This document shows positions 1-11,284 of a DNA stretch of 64,000 bases, in pieces; position 1 is the first letter of the stretch; every line of letters starts with the position of its first letter. Under the pieces are notes generated by a model. That model saw nothing but the letters and a program-made list of their open reading frames with translations. It had not been told where the DNA came from and did not search any database. Position numbers and translations under genes: made by a program. The stretch is taken from assembly GCA_032629725.1 (NCBI GenBank), contig JAFEVB010000007.1, positions 62,001-126,000 on the forward strand. Direction: 5' to 3'. The stretch is from Gremmenia infestans (Eukaryota; Ascomycota; Leotiomycetes; Helotiales; Hamatocanthoscyphaceae).

Positions 1-1188
1 TCCTTGAACTTCTTAGCTCTACTATAAACTTTACCGATTCGCGTAGCAGAACGGTCCTGCATCACATAGCCATCACATCTGCAGTCAAGGGTCGAAGTTC
101 CGCCAGCAAGTACTACCTGGAATCTCTTCTCGAGTTTGTCGTTCGCGCAGGCACTGCACCTAATAGCCAAACATCTTTCGGCAACGGGGCACCTCCAGCG
201 GATTCGATGAATCTTGGTCGCTTTATGTCTGAAGTAGTCAACATTCAAGATAGATCTGGCGATACTGCGTTAAATATCGCCGCCAGGATTGGAAACGCAA
301 GTATCATCAACCAACTTTTGGAAGTTGGTGCAGATAACCAAGTCAGAAACCACTCCGGTCTCGCCCCTTATGATTTCAATATTGGAGATCGACCTAATAT
401 TGAGCCTCAATCTGCTCGAATACCTGCCCCTGATAAATATACTTCACGGACAAAGGAAAGCAGTAGTAATATAATCACATGTAAATTATCCTCCTATTGT
501 AAGATGGACAATTCTGACCCATACAGCTATCTCCTCCCTTGTGTCTGATGTTGAGAGCGAATTTGCTCGTGAGATGGAGACGAAGCAGATCAGGATCGAT
601 ACTCTTCACGCCCAATTAAGAGACTCGTCAGCAATGCTTGGAGAACAGCGCCGAAGGGTTGAAACCCTGCAGGCAAGGGCTACTGAGCAGAGCACTCGGA
701 ACCTCAAAATTGAGAACCTTACTCGAGCTGTTAATGAAGAGCGCGCGAAGCTTCAGGACATGCAGCGAAGAATGGGACAGGTCAATGGAGAAATCAATAT
801 GCAATTAGGCGATGCCGATAAGGGGCTGGCACTTCCCGCCGGTGCAGTACCGGCGAATGTCCTGGCAAACATCAACCCAAATCCTCATCAACCTCTCATG
901 CTTGACCAGGCACAACGGCAGCTGTTGAAGGCCCTACCACCAACGCACGTCCTTCGCGCTCGGGTCAATGCATACAAGGCAAACAATCAAGTTTTGGAGG
1001 AGGATGTTCGGGGTCTCGAAGGCAAAAGCTCGGAACTAGCAGCCAAGTACCGCAAGATTATCGCCTTGTGTACTGGCACAGAGAATGTTGATGACCTTGC
1101 GGAGGCTCTTGTTCGAGCTACGGAGAGCGATGCTGATGTCGAACTTCCTCGTATTCGCGACTTTTTGCAACGTGTAGACGGCTCTTAG
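1..1188 (+). CDS. Swi6/Mbp1-type ankyrin cell-cycle transcription factor, 3' part
   Basis: The 5' end lies outside the window. Reading is open in frame 3 from base 1. Exons are <1-480 and 527-1188; the 46-nt intron has GTAAAT, a CTGAC branch and ACAG, and splices in frame. The visible part starts with ankyrin-type sequence (DSRSRTVLHHIA, then DKSGDTALNIAAR-like DRSGDTALNIAAR and IINQLLEVGADNQVRNHSG). A long charged coiled coil and a conserved tail (YRKIIALCTG ... RIRDFLQRV) follow. This ankyrin plus helical tail order is that of the MBF/SBF subunits Swi6 and Mbp1/Res2, nuclear regulators of the G1/S gene programme. An APSES DNA-binding domain, if present, would be upstream, so I cannot tell Mbp1 from Swi6. 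Family assignment is strong, subunit identity open. Confidence 0.88.
481..526 (+). other. Intron of the Swi6/Mbp1-type gene
   Basis: This 46-nt intron carries GTAAAT at the donor, CTGAC at 514-518 as branch point and ATACAG at the acceptor. Removing it joins the ankyrin frame to the coiled-coil frame without a stop. Confidence 0.8.
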
Positions 1189-1892
1189 TGATGTGTCATG
1201 AAGCATTGGGATAGGCGTTTTGTCAGAACATAAGGCTTGGATTTGGCGCTGATGGATTCAACGGTGTTGGTCTGCGTTGGAATCGTTATGGGAATGAATA
1301 TCAGGTGCACGGATATAGGATTTGTATTGATTGAAGTGGGATGGATATATGAAGGTATGTCTGGAGTAGCATGTTTATCCAGAGACATAGTTCAGTTGTC
1401 AATATCACTACGAGGAATTCAATCAAGTCGTCGTTCTACTAGTGACAGAATGATTTAAAAGCTATGAGGCTTGGGAATACTTCCAAAGTTCACCAGGGGA
1501 GTGATTCTTCCTTTGGATCAAGTGGCTAGAACCTCCCCAAATTGCTTGTCGTGGGACCAAGGAATTTGACGCCCCCCATCTCCCCTTTTCCCGAACTTTC
1601 TTGCACTTTTGAAACGTATCAATTTCACCAACAATACAAAGAAAGCAAGTACCTCAAAGTTCGTGCTAGCATGTTGAAAATTTAATGTTAAACTCGAAGA
1701 ATAGGAGCAAAAGGTAGGATGCTTGGGGATAAAATCTTTTTCTTCTCGTATTGTATTTGTATCTTGTTCATCTAGTCTTTGACTCATCTATCATATCATA
1801 TCCCATCTCATCAAAATGCAATACCAATCCAACGCCTTAAAACTCCATTCCCGCAACGCACGCACACGCTTAGAGCTCATCTCCCCATCTAT
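1189..1892. other. Intergenic, convergent 3' ends
   Basis: This spacer lies between the tails of the Swi6/Mbp1-type gene (plus) and the FucP-like permease (minus). Only short, low-complexity reading frames occur. I see no gene, RNA or repeat here. Confidence 0.6.
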
Positions 1893-3329
1893 CTACGAAG
1901 AAGATCTCAACTCAGCCTCCTCAACCCTCAAATCCATAACCTTATCCCCATCATAATGCACCTTCTCCAGAGCACCACCCACAGCCCCAGTCTGGAATGC
2001 AGATTCCCCAACCACATCCTTGACGCGCAGAATATGCTTGCCATGTCTTATCCAGTGGAATGTCACGTAGCCCAGCACGAACACGAAGCCCACAAGCGGT
2101 ACCACGTACGAGATGCGCGTGCCCGCCGAATCGGCAATTGCGCCCTGAATAGGAGGGAACACGGCGCCGCCTGAAACACCCATGACCAGGATCCCGGCGC
2201 CGCGGCGCGTGTGTCGGCCTAGGTTGGCCGTGCCGAGCGTGAAGAGCGTGGGGTACATGGGCGCCTCGAAGAAGAAGAGCACGATGAGCACGGCAACGGC
2301 GGCGGTGCCATGGCCGGCGCAGATATAGGCGTTCAGGGCGATAGCGATGGTGGCGTAGACCATGAGCAGGAAGTCGGCTTGGAAGACTGTCGCGAGGGCT
2401 GTGGCGAAGAAACGGCCGACTGTGAAGGTGATGAGGGCGTAGGATAACATGTTTGATGCTTTGGCGGCGGAGAAAGTGGCGTTTTCAGTCGCGTAGTTGA
2501 TGAAGAAGGAGGCGACGGTTACTTGGGCTCCGACGTAGCAGAACTGTGCGACGAAGCCGAAGATCATGTTGTATTGCTTGTACAGCGGACCCTGGCCTAT
2601 CTCATTGCCGAACTCGTCACTGGCGAAGTTCTCGGCTGGCGTGGAGGAGTTGAGCATTTCCTCGGAGATCTCGGGGAGTTTGGTGACGAGGAAGAGGACT
2701 GCGATTGCTACACCTGCACAGGCTACGGCGAGGTAAACGAATTGTACATTGACGAGACTGTGCTCGTTCTTGCCGGTGAAGAAGAACTTGGATGCGATGA
2801 GGGGGCCGATGAACGATGCGACTCCGTTCCATGACTGGCAGAATTGAAGACGAGCAGAGGCGCTGGCTGGGTCGCCAATGACAACTGCATACGAGTTTGC
2901 GGCCGTCTCGAGGGTTGCGAGACCACAGGCGATGACCAGAGTGCAGGCGCAGAAGCCGCCGAAGGAAGCAATGCGGTTTTGGAATGTGCTGAAGTGTGCT
3001 GTGGGCCAGAACATAACTGCGCCTAGAGAGTAGAGAGAAAGACCCATGAGGATGGTGATCTTGTAGCCTTTGCGCTTCATGACTTCAGCTGCGATGGGGG
3101 AGAAGAGAAGGTAACCACCGCCGAAGTAGACGACTTGGAGACCGGTGGATTGAAGCTTGGTGATGTCGAGGACGGTCTGGAAGTGCTTGTTGAGGACGTC
3201 GAGGAGGCCATAACTGAAACCCCAGAGGAAGAAGAGCGAGATAACCAGTGAAAGGGGGAAGATCAAGGCCTTTCCTCTCAGGAAACCAGACGCGAGCGCC
3301 GGTGCAGCAATGGGGATTCCTCCTGCCAT
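1893..3329 (-). CDS. FucP-like MFS sugar permease (FHS family)
   Basis: A single uninterrupted exon encodes 478 residues. It is a polytopic membrane protein with about twelve hydrophobic segments. The N-terminal helix contains FLWGFSYGLLDVLNKHFQ, which matches the FFLWGF..GLLDVLN signature of the fucose:H+ symporter/glucose-galactose transporter branch of the major facilitator superfamily. The next helices (LQVVYFGGGYLLFSPIAA, then ATLETAANSYAVV) and a central hydrophilic loop near residues 210-240 also fit. The likely role is proton-coupled uptake of a hexose or deoxysugar at the plasma membrane; the substrate cannot be read from sequence. The start at 3329 is the first Met and precedes the first helix with a short leader. 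Lack of introns is unusual next to its neighbours but common for transporters. Confidence 0.88.
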   Translation of the reverse strand: MAGGIPIAAPALASGFLRGKALIFPLSLVISLFFLWGFSYGLLDVLNKHFQTVLDITKLQSTGLQVVYFGGGYLLFSPIAAEVMKRKGYKITILMGLSLYSLGAVMFWPTAHFSTFQNRIASFGGFCACTLVIACGLATLETAANSYAVVIGDPASASARLQFCQSWNGVASFIGPLIASKFFFTGKNEHSLVNVQFVYLAVACAGVAIAVLFLVTKLPEISEEMLNSSTPAENFASDEFGNEIGQGPLYKQYNMIFGFVAQFCYVGAQVTVASFFINYATENATFSAAKASNMLSYALITFTVGRFFATALATVFQADFLLMVYATIAIALNAYICAGHGTAAVAVLIVLFFFEAPMYPTLFTLGTANLGRHTRRGAGILVMGVSGGAVFPPIQGAIADSAGTRISYVVPLVGFVFVLGYVTFHWIRHGKHILRVKDVVGESAFQTGAVGGALEKVHYDGDKVMDLRVEEAELRSSS

Positions 3330-5626
3330 TGTGGATGCTTCACGAGGAGTGAGAGGTGGATAGGGGGGGGGTAGATCTCAAGCTACGAAGGATTGTGATG
3401 GTGGAAGGGGGAGGAGAACGGATGAATGGTGAGACTGAAAGCCCTGATATGTCAAAGTCAAAGAAGGTGAGAGAAGTTGCTGATGATGTTCAGTATACCG
3501 CTGGGTACCATCATGTCTTTATACGTTTCAATCCCCTTACAGGACGCAAATACCTCACCGTGGCCCCCGGAGTCTCCAGACCCCATCTCCCCATATCACT
3601 ACTTAGTGTCAATGCATTACATCTAGACAAACACTAGGCTTCCCCAGATCTGAAGTGGACTGGCATCATTCTCTAGCAGACGAACCCCAACTTTTAGCTC
3701 ACAGTCCGGTTCCAAACGGACATACCCCGGAGACTCGCAATGGGACTGGTGGGATAGCTTCATGAACTAGACCTCCAGAAAACTAGCCGAAGAAGCAATA
3801 GAAGACTGTAAGTATGCAGATAGCGACGTTTGGGACCGACAATCTGCCTGTAGAATCGAAAAGATGGATTGAGGGCCTTTGAGGCCATCGAATTGTATCT
3901 TGACTTCTTACTTTTGAGATCTGTTGGGTGACTTTGGGTGTCGTGCCGCGTTGAGCCTCCCCTCCGTAACAATGTTCGGTCTCGGGCGTGGCCGCTAGCC
4001 TTCGCCAGCTTGATCCCAGCAGATGTTTATCCCCAGGTCTCAGTTCTCGGGGGTATTATGGATCCTGGGGCAACGGAAATTCCCCAGATAGCATGGCACC
4101 ATATCGGCATCTTCAGCCTCTCTGTGGGACGAGCATGGCCGTCAGGTCTAGATGCGGCCCAGGTTACCTTCTAGTTTATCATATCCTCATCTTAGGAGTG
4201 TGCTAGGCCTACTCGAGCGATGGTCGAACTTCGGCAATCTATCATGATCTGCTGACCAGAGTAGTCCTCAGATAGAAAAGAGTATGAATCGCGTGACTGT
4301 CTTAACAGATGAAGTGGTTTGAGATGAAACTGTAGGAATGACACTCACTGTCTGACTCTCGCGGTCTATGCTTTTGGGGAGTTTGGTGGCATTTCTCTAG
4401 TTCGGTCACGCGTCTAGGTACGAGTACAGAGTAAGAGTAGGCTGCGAAGAACTGCGTGAACTGTTATTAACACCGCCATCATTATTATCATCATCTGTAA
4501 TTGCAGTGCTGGTTAAACATTTCTTGCAAAACATTCTTTTTTAATGTAGTAAAAAGAGATAACAGTATCAATATAAGTAAACTATTATCAAATGCAAAGC
4601 AATACTCCCAGATGTTCACATGTCAATGATATCGATGTCTCAAAAGGGTTGCAAATAAATCAGCTCATCACGGCAGGTACTGGACCATATTGACAAACAG
4701 AACGCACCTCCTTACAAACTCCCAAAGAGGCAATCTTCTAGAAGCGTACTAAATCTTTCTAGACCTAGACCTAGACCTCCTACTCGTAGTTCTTACAGTA
4801 GTTATGTCGTACTAGGCAAGGTAGTTTCAGCGAGAACCCCTGTCAGGCGGTCAAAGCCTCATGTCTCATCCATCCCGGCATCGAATATGGCAATTCGATG
4901 CGCAAAGGCCAAGATCTGATTTTAGCGTCATGCTTATTACTGTAGCCTCTCTAATGTTTATGCGGGCTGGGGAATTATCGGTCTGGTAGGTACTGTACGG
5001 TGTAATGCATAATTGTAAGATCACTACTGTACCGAGAAGATTCTGGAGATTCTCCGGATTCGCTAGGCTGGAAGTAGCATTAGCTCATCAGTCTAAACAT
5101 CGTCTGGCCTGTTTGCTAGCGCTAGTGTCTACTTTCTCCTTTGACGCGTGATCCTAAAAAGAACGCTAGAGGACATGGAAGTCTAATTGGCTTAGAAAAT
5201 GTATAGTAGAACGGGGGGACGAATCTAATTGGCTTAGAAAAGATATAGTGGTAGTAGCAGCATCTGTACATGTGTTCTCTCTTTTTACTAGGCGCAATTA
5301 GACTTCTCTCTTTCATCAGGCGCAATTATACTTTCTCTTCTCTTAAAAAAGTAATAATATACGTAGACAGGTGCGTTGAGAGTCACAAGTTAACAGGGAA
5401 GAGCCCAGCACTGCAGCAAGTAGGTATGTAACAAACGCCTTCCCTAACAATTGGGACAATACCCTGTCTTCACTTCCAAAACTTGATTTGTCATTAGATA
5501 GTTATGGTTCAAGTCAAGACGCTGTCCTCCGCCTTCCACTCTTTCTACCAAAGAGAACACTACCACCCACCTCGAGCTCTCCTTCCACATATCCTCCAGG
5601 AAGCCAAGGAGGCGAGATCAGACCTC
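3330..5626. other. Long intergenic region upstream of the permease
   Basis: About 2.3 kb holds no convincing gene. Only short frames without family resemblance occur. It contains low-complexity ATTATTATCATCATC near 4480, a CTAGAC(CTAGAC)n run near 4760-4780, and a cluster of direct and inverted repeats near 5180-5330 listed separately. It probably contains the permease promoter. Confidence 0.55.
5182..5330. repeat. Short direct and inverted repeat cluster
   Basis: An 18-bp word, TCTAATTGGCTTAGAAAA, occurs at 5182-5199 and 5224-5241. A second word, AGGCGCAATTA, occurs at 5290-5300 and 5318-5328. The words are partly complementary: AAGTCTAATTG near 5180 matches CAATTAGACTT near 5295 on the other strand. 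The block could fold into an imperfect hairpin and may be a decayed small element, but I cannot define ends or a target duplication. Confidence 0.5.
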
Positions 5627-6207
5627 CTACTGCCATGCCGAACCTTTCTGTTCCGTCTTCCAGACTTTAATAGCCTCACTCTCAAGCGGCGGCATCTCAA
5701 ACCCCTGAAGACGCCAGTATTTCTTATCCGTATCCAGAATATTGAACTCCCACCTGCAGCACATGACCCATTTCATTAGCCTCTCTTCTCTCATCCCCCC
5801 TTCCATTTCTTTCCTCGTCAAGAACATCAACATACCTCCATCCCCTACTCTCGAACCTATTCTTGAACTCCTCCCCAACGAATCCCAAGAACGTCTTCGT
5901 CATCTGCTCTCCCCGCTCCCCTTCCTTGGCAAAGTTGACGGCGATGTGCTCCATCGTCAACCTCACAAACTTGCCTTCTGTTTTCTTGCCTGCGAGGAAG
6001 AAGGAATCTTCAGGGATCTATATTATCCATTAGCTTTTTGGATGATCATGAGCGAGGAGAAGGGGGGAAGTAGACCTCGTGGAACACAATGTCGACGAAG
6101 AATGCAGGCATGGCTTTTGCATATCGTGCTGTAAAGACTGTAGCTAGGTCTTGTTTCTCGGCCGGCGTCAGCTGGCCCGGGCTGGTATAGAACTTGAGGA
6201 GAGGCAT
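5627..6207 (-). CDS. cis-CaaD-like tautomerase (Tautomerase_3 family)
   Basis: Three exons on the minus strand, 6207-6076, 6017-5836 and 5753-5627, give 146 residues, close to the usual length of the family. The protein begins MPLLKFYTSPGQLTPAEK, so Pro-1 is exposed after Met removal, as required for the catalytic base of tautomerase-superfamily enzymes. Later matches are FVDIVFHE, a family-like IPEDSFFLAGK, and WEFNILDT..KYWRLQGFEMPP. The family includes cis-3-chloroacrylic acid dehalogenase; the true substrate in fungi is mostly unknown. Intron 2 (5754-5835) has GTATGT, GCTAAT and GCAG. Intron 1 (6018-6075) has a weak donor, GTCTAC, but a good GCTAAT branch and TAG acceptor, and both joins keep the frame. 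It is a lone gene with no operon-like context. Confidence 0.82.
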
Positions 6208-7458
6208 TCTAGTCTTTAGTTTTGGTGGCGGTATGAGATTGAAAATGAAGTGGGTTGGATTGTGATGCTGAATATTAATTGAAAAGCAGAGATACTTGCC
6301 TTACTTTTGTACCTCATCTTCCAGCTATTCAACTACCTTTCTGATATGGTGTGAGTATCCATTGTTTAGTGATCAGAACGTTTACCGTACCACGCAACGA
6401 GACTTCGGATCACTAATCCTGAATCTCGGATCCAGAAAAATGCCCGAATATATACCTTTCTATTGACGAACTCCTTAACTATTGGTCTCTACACAGTTGG
6501 CCGAAAAGGTTGATATCAGCGTGCGGGGCCGTGGTACCTGCGTAGGGCTGTGTTGTGTGGATTTGGTGTTTAGTGATCTTGCAACACTTCTCAACATCCC
6601 AACAAAACGAACCCTTTACGAGTATCTTTAGTCTTTCTGAACATGGATCCGTAGGAAAAGAAATCCGCCTCAGCGCAATGATAACATTGTCTTCCCATCC
6701 TATTACAATCTCCTTGTTGAATACATCGGAGGAATGTTGAGGTGAGGGTCGGGTGTGAACGTCATTTGAACAAGAAGCGGATTTTCTTCGGGACGTTAGT
6801 GAGGAACCAGTATTCAGCCAAATATACCCTCAGAATAATATACTCTGACGGAGCGCGGATCACAGGTGCTTTCTATTCACTGATCTTTTTTATATCTCAA
6901 TATATTTAACCAATGGCTATCTTCTTGTATCTCCCTTCATCTCCAAGATTCTTCGATTAAACCAACCGCATTGCATAAAAATACTATATTTCAAAAACCA
7001 AGGGAAATGATACCTGCTCGCATAGCGATATCTTGGATCAACCAAGAGCTGGGGTAAAAATTTATTTCAGGTCAGGGAATAAATGCTCACTGGCTGCCCC
7101 CCCTATTCCTCGCTAAATTTAGTAAACAAACCGGAACCCGAACACCAGACGAAAAAATCATTCAGCTTTCCTACCATCATAAATGGTATCACATAAGGAA
7201 TCAGAGGTACTATGTAGATTTATAAACCCGGCAGGTCATGCGACTATGAAACCATGAAGAAAAGAAAAGGACTTTTCGGAATTTACAGCACTTACCACAA
7301 GAATGTAAATACCATCAACGATTATCGCCAATAACAACCCCAGGAATCCTCTTTTCACACCATCTATACTAAACCAATACTCCTCAAAACCCATATCCTC
7401 CTGTTTTCCAGAACTCCTAGCCAACTGAGTGAGGTCAATCCCTGAACACCACTCCAAG
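6208..7458. other. Intergenic, nothing recognised
   Basis: This stretch lies upstream of the tautomerase and ahead of the GFA relic. It is moderately AT-rich. Short reading frames are present but none shows a domain, plausible codon pattern or splice pattern. Confidence 0.5.
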
Positions 7459-7860
7459 ATGCACCCCAAAAAGGGCACTGTAACAAGAAAATGCCTCTGC
7501 GGCAAAATAGCCTACAAATACACCGGTGCGCCCCTTTCTTCCCATCCATCCTCCTCAGCCCTCCCCATATCCCAGCCATCAGCTAACGAAAAGAAAAACC
7601 TAGAGGGACCAGCCCTAACGTGCCTCTGCCACTGCAACGACTGCCAAAAACGGACCGGTAGCCGCTACACGTGGAACGTAGTCGTGCCCCAGAAATCCTT
7701 TAAGATCAGCAAGGGAACACCAAAGGTATACACGCTGGCGGGAGCGTCGGGGAAGAAACATCCGCATTATTTTTGTGGGGTTATGTACATAATATATCTC
7801 TCCCATCACATAATCACATTTCAGAATCATGGACGGAGAGCGGAGTATCAATCATACGTT
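7459..7860 (+). pseudogene. Decayed GFA/CENP-V-type zinc protein
   Basis: From Met at 7459 the reading frame encodes the first half of a glutathione-dependent formaldehyde-activating (GFA) domain. A first CxC (RKCLCGKIAY) is followed by the CxCxxC cluster CLCHCNDCQKRTGS, WNVVVP and HYFCG. At this point family members continue with a second zinc Cys (CxxCG) and WTES. Here the frame runs into a possible intron (donor GTTATG near 7780, TTTCAG near 7827), and SWTESGVSI appears only in another frame, which then stops. The second half of the domain is absent. I read this as a broken gene; an unusual splice that restores the frame cannot be excluded but I did not find one. Confidence 0.55.
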
Positions 7861-7886
7861 TCACTTGATATTTGATTTTCTTCTCG

Positions 7887-8423
7887 TTATTTGCCCCCCA
7901 ATAAAGCTACAGTAACTGACTTCGGGGCAATTGCTAGACTTGGGAAGTTGCCTACATCGGTGATGGACCAACGTCTGCAACGATTTCGGATCTCGTACTT
8001 TGTACACCGTCGATGCGTACGTATCTCTAGCATGTGCAAACAGAAGATTTTTGATAACAGTGCTCGTAAATCATTTGCAGTATTTGACCTGGATATCGTT
8101 ACAGGATTGTATACAAATTCCGCTTCGTGAACCCAGGTTGCTCGCTTTGGATGGCAGCGGAGTACTTTGAGAAATTTTTGTATTCTGGTGGTAGATGACT
8201 CGTCTTAGCTGTCTGTGAGGTGGAAGCGGATATGGCGATAGAGGAGCCAAGTCGAGATGCGGAAGTGGGGTTCCTTGCAAGTGCAAGTCATGTTCAGAAT
8301 ATCGCTGGACTCAGCAATACCGGAGTGACTGAGGATCTCATGAATTGTTTCGCGAGCAAGATTAAGAATTCCTCGCCTAGTGGGTCGGGGTGGTTTGCCA
8401 TTTCGAACATTAATGGGAGTCAT
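7887..8423 (-). pseudogene. F-box-like protein relic with in-frame stop
   Basis: On the minus strand, from Met at 8423, the frame reads LARETIHEILSHSGIAES..ILNMTCTCK..STWLLYRHIRF. This resembles the N-terminal F-box-like helices of many fungal proteins (LPxEIxxEIL ... TCK ... PLLYRHI). A TAA at 8205-8207 interrupts it, but the same frame stays open for 105 further codons with a plausible continuation (QKFLKVLRCHPKRATWVHEAEF) to a stop at 7887. No GT donor lies just before the TAA that would splice it out. It converges on the GFA relic. I take it as a gene remnant rather than an active gene; family assignment is from short motifs only. Confidence 0.42.
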
Positions 8424-9030
8424 CTTGGCGCGGCGAGTTAAAACAATTGTAGGTTTTTGTATGCACGCCGATAATATTTCGAAGTAAGTGTGTTTGTGTG
8501 AGAAGTTTTAAAAGCGAGAGATTAGGAAGCAAGGTCTTTAAATATATAACCTTTTCGCAGGTTTTGATATGGATTGAGAAAATTAGGCCTAATTTAGGGG
8601 TCTATTGAGTCAACCTGAATGCTAGGAGCTATTCCTAAACAACTGACAAGGGATCAAAACTGAAATGAAGAATCTAGTCCACTTGTGAACTGCAATCCCT
8701 CATACTGAAAATAAAAAGAAGAAGTTGGATATTGCTTCTCTAGACAGACGCATGTCGGCTTTTTGAGATAAGAAATCGCAATCATTACTGACGCGGTCAC
8801 GCGGGGATGGCCCGCAAACACCACTCTCTGTAGAGTATTGAACCAAACTTGATAGGCGCGCAAAACACTGCTTTTTGCGAGTACTGAGTGTGAAAATCTG
8901 AGAGACGTATTAATTTTGTTTTGGCTAGACCACATCCTCCGCCTTCATCGAAAAAGCTTCTCGGAAGATCCAAAGCCACTTGTAAATACCGGAGCGATGC
9001 CCGGGAGGGACCTGAGTAGTATGATTATTT
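8424..9030. other. Intergenic, nothing recognised
   Basis: This spacer separates the F-box-like relic from the 3' end of the SurE-type gene. I see no domain, RNA gene or repeat in it. Confidence 0.5.
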
Positions 9031-10314
9031 CTATATGAGCATCATCGCCGCAAAGCCCATCATCAACGCAGCACCAGAAGCCGATATTCTCATCCCACCA
9101 CTTGAAGCAATCGCGCTGATGCTCGCACTTGGCACAGGTGCTGTGCTCACTGTAGTATTCCCTGTAGAATTTGCATTCAAACCACCCACTAAAGTCGTCG
9201 AATTCGCATACTGCACCAAAGGCGCCAACCAACTCCTGACATCCGGACCAGACTTGCAAGCACCGCCGATAGGTGCATCATAATCGACTGTAAATACACT
9301 AACAGCAGACTGACACCCGACATTGAGGATATCAGTTTCGCCAGGGAGACTGCAGTCTCCGTTGATGCATTGATTTGTACCTGGCTCGACCAGATTCTGG
9401 TAGGAAAACAGACCAGTCGTCTCGTTAAACGCAGCGTAGTCTACATCTGCACCCCCTGTCATTCGAGTTTGGATGAAAGGAGGATTGACGCAGGAGTCGT
9501 TGGTGAAAGATGTAATATATGGTATGTTGAGGTTGATTCCATATCCCAGTGGTAACAGAGGGCCACCTCCCTGTGCTGCTACACTGGTGATCAGTTGCTG
9601 CGCCAAATTTGCACTCAATTGTGCCATGATTGTGGCAGGGTCCTTCAATCCCGCTTTCGTCGTCGTATTTACATCGTAGTATGGTGTTTGCACGCTATAG
9701 CCTCCTGATATGCCGATTGCAGGTATGCCTCGCTCCACAGCTGTGTATGTAGCCCCCAGAGTACCTGCGAGCGTGTAGAGGAAGGGCCCGAGATTCCACC
9801 CATAGTTGGGACCAGACAGGACGAGATCGAAGGTTGTGAGGTTTGTGTATCGAGGGAGGACATAGTCTAAGGCTACCTGGACACATGAAGAAGGCGTTCC
9901 ATTGAAATACCATATGTGGCTATCGTTCGGGTCGGTTCCAATTGAGTTTGCTCCTTTCTTGACAATGCCTTTTCGTAACCGTGAGTAGAATGGATAAAAT
10001 ATTTTATAGCAACATACCAAATTCGCTATCACTGGTGAGATTCCTGTCCTTAGTATACGTTGATATTCCACCCATTCCACTTTGATTTGTGACACTGGCC
10101 ACGATATAGACATTGTGCCCAAAAGCCTTCATGGCCTTGTAGAGCTCCCGAATATTGGCAGTTCCGAACCCATCATCGTTCTGGTGTTGTTAGCATGCTT
10201 TCTCGAAGCTTATGGGCGGGGTAGACTCACGGAGATCAGGATATTCAGGCCATTGACAGCAGTGTAAACAGAAGCAGAAGCCCCAATGAAGAACGAGGGT
10301 CGAAAGAAACGCAT
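9031..10314 (-). CDS. Secreted, probably GPI-anchored SurE-type acid phosphatase
   Basis: Three exons, 10314-10231, 10180-10018 and 9968-9031, encode 394 residues. A hydrophobic leader is followed at residues 29-32 by NDDG, the metal-binding loop of the SurE 5'-nucleotidase/survival-protein fold. Further matches are the region around KAFGHNVYIVASVTNQSG, WYFNGTPSSCVQVAL and DLVLSGPNYGWNLG, all typical of fungal SurE-like acid phosphatases that act on nucleotides or phosphate esters. The C-terminus is Ser/Thr-rich, carries several N-x-S/T sites and ends in a short hydrophobic tail (ALMMGFAAMMLI), consistent with GPI anchoring at the cell surface. Introns (10181-10230 and 9969-10017) have GTGAGT/CACCAG and GTATGT/AAAAG ends and join in frame. 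Confidence 0.88.
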
Positions 10315-11284
10315 CTTGAGTTGAGTAGAGGGAAACACGCACAACCTACAGGGAAGGAGGGGAGGGGGATCTCCAATCTACTTGTACTGTACTTGCACCT
10401 TTGTTCTCGAAGCTTTCGGCCACGAACCCGAGCTTCGGAGCCACGCCGTACCTTGATGTTTGCTTCTTTCCAATGTTTCATTGTAATTGGCTCTTCCGTC
10501 CCAATGGACGTAGGAGTCCGACGATCGTCTACAGTGTTCCTGCATCTCTAGCAGCGGTGTTGAGGCTACCAACGTAAATTCCCACGCAGAAGAGCAGTTG
10601 ACATGTCTTCACCTTCCGCTTTTGGGCGAACCGCAAGTTCCTTATCTGTCTTGTCACGTGCTGTCATTCCCGGAGGGGAAAGTGGTCGTGTGAGCAATCT
10701 TTTAGAGGAAGGAACCGCCCGACTTGTATTACTAGTCCAATAGGTAGACTACCTTAGATTTCGCAATATTTGCTATTGCGAGAAAAGAAAGGGTCGCCAG
10801 TATTGCTGAGCCACGTGACGAATTTCGAGATACTAGTGAGAGATACTACGAGAAGCAACTGAATGGGACCCCTAAGTATGTTATCTATTTCTAGTCTGTC
10901 CTTTTGTAAACTAGTGGAATCTCATGCATCTCATTTTCCCCAAAGATCTGCAACCTGTTATCAGCCTTAAACAAGAACCTATTTCAGCCTCAAAGTCTCC
11001 CTACATTAGCCGCGGAGCCATCGGGCTACACCCGAGTCTACATAATTACCCGTCGTTAGTAAAGTGCAATTATGGCGCGATTGGGTAAATTATGGAGCAT
11101 ATGCATGGAAGTGAGAACGAGATAGAATTTCCTGGCATGATTTTGGACGTAACTTGCACGAAAACACTTCACGCTTCACATTATCAAAGGTAACGGAATT
11201 GCGAGGGCTATCCGTATATATGCTTAACTAAGGCCCCGAACTATGAGTGTCTTATCATCTTCAGTAATTTCCGCTTTCCATCCT
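10315..11284. other. Intergenic upstream of the SurE-type gene
   Basis: Holds the presumed SurE promoter and the 3' flank of the SDR gene. A CACGTG palindrome occurs near 10812. No gene is recognisable. Confidence 0.5.

Noticed and set aside
2523..3026. Plus-strand frames inside the permease
   Set aside because: They are shadows of the minus-strand permease coding sequence, which has strong family motifs over its full length.
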